This document shows positions 5,935-6,185 of a DNA stretch of 6,185 nucleotides, one piece after another. The stretch covers positions 1 through 6,185 of the forward strand of contig JAIRLH010000045.1 in assembly GCA_031259485.1 (NCBI GenBank), read 5' to 3'. The translations under genes and the position numbers were made by a program. This DNA is from Elusimicrobiota bacterium (GTDB lineage: Bacteria; Elusimicrobiota; Elusimicrobia; Elusimicrobiales; Elusimicrobiaceae). Under the pieces are notes generated by a model. It searched no databases. It was not told where the DNA came from and was given only the letters and a program-made list of their open reading frames with translations. How positions within the stretch are numbered: the stretch's first letter is position 1; every line of letters begins with the position of its first letter.

Positions 5935-6185
5935 ATGTCATCAGGCAATAGCAGTAAAGCCTTTTCCGTACTACAAAAAATAGGCAGGTCTTTCTTCCTG
6001 CCGGTTTCAATACTACCCGTGGCGGGCCTTTTGCTGGGGATTGGGGCTTCCTTCTCCAACCTCACAACTGTGCAGCAATACGGGCTTGAAGGCATCATGG
6101 GGGCGGGCAGCTTCCTGAACCATACCTTTGTGGTTATGAGCGCGGTGGGCAATGCCGTATTTGCCAACCTGCCGCTGATATTCGC
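5935..6185 (+). CDS. PTS sugar permease, EIIC of the glucose/N-acetylglucosamine family, N-terminal fragment
   Basis: The membrane-embedded EIIC part of a phosphoenolpyruvate-dependent sugar phosphotransferase system, which moves a sugar across the inner membrane while it is phosphorylated. Only 83 codons are in the window. Residues 10-37 read like the start of PtsG-type proteins: FSVLQKIGRSFFLPVSILP then VAGLLLGIGASF, an amphipathic start helix running into the first membrane segment. GNAVFANLPLIFA near residues 71-83 matches the conserved GxxxFxNLPLIFA block of the family. The stretch between them (about residues 40-70) is longer than in E. coli PtsG. PtsG-, NagE- and MalX-like members share these motifs, so glucose, N-acetylglucosamine or maltose cannot be told apart here, and fused EIIB/EIIA domains would lie outside. 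The start is set by GGAG 10 bases upstream. Transcribed away from the synthase. Confidence 0.92.
   Translation, partial: MSSGNSSKAFSVLQKIGRSFFLPVSILPVAGLLLGIGASFSNLTTVQQYGLEGIMGAGSFLNHTFVVMSAVGNAVFANLPLIF

Noticed and set aside
5784..6167. 127-codon minus-strand frame opposite the PTS gene
   Set aside because: It overlaps the clearly recognisable EIIC coding sequence and its promoter, and has no family resemblance.

Overview
The window is bacterial DNA dominated by one very large gene. A single open frame on the minus strand starts at 5405 and is still open at base 1 (1801 codons, C-terminus outside the window). It encodes an iterative type I polyketide/polyunsaturated-fatty-acid-like synthase in the order ketosynthase (KS1), malonyl-type acyltransferase (AT), second ketosynthase (KS2), then two near-identical acyl-carrier-like domains joined by Ala/Pro-rich linkers. 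Reading the minus frame through, I see no stop, and active-site codons of every domain fall in the same phase (first base at coordinates 2 mod 3), so I treat it as one polypeptide. The KS1-AT part and carrier motifs resemble the Pfa ('secondary lipid') synthase superfamily. The combination of KS2 with LGIDTVKQAE-type carriers resembles a group of giant bacterial synthases that I recognise from memory but whose products I cannot name.

Divergently transcribed on the plus strand, from 5935 to the right edge, is the N-terminus of a sugar-specific PTS permease (EIIC, glucose/N-acetylglucosamine family). The 529-base region between the two starts (5406-5934) is AT-rich with GC-rich patches. It holds a convincing sigma70-type promoter and ribosome binding site for the PTS gene, a weaker promoter candidate and a clear ribosome binding site for the synthase, and a cluster of inverted repeats with a TTGATA core that could be operators. 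I find no RNA gene, CRISPR, insertion sequence or convincing terminator.

Host: sigma70-like promoters, strong Shine-Dalgarno sites, roughly balanced base composition, and a PTS sugar transporter suggest a fermentative bacterium. A gut-type lineage such as Elusimicrobiota would fit, but that is a guess; the sequence alone does not settle it.

Most worth a second look: both carrier domains have Thr where the phosphopantetheine-bearing Ser normally sits, yet the two copies differ only by nine silent changes; two catalytically intact KS domains flank one AT in one chain, the second with a heavily altered HGTGT motif; and an excellent internal Shine-Dalgarno/ATG lies exactly at the KS1-AT junction, suggesting gene fusion or an internal translation start.
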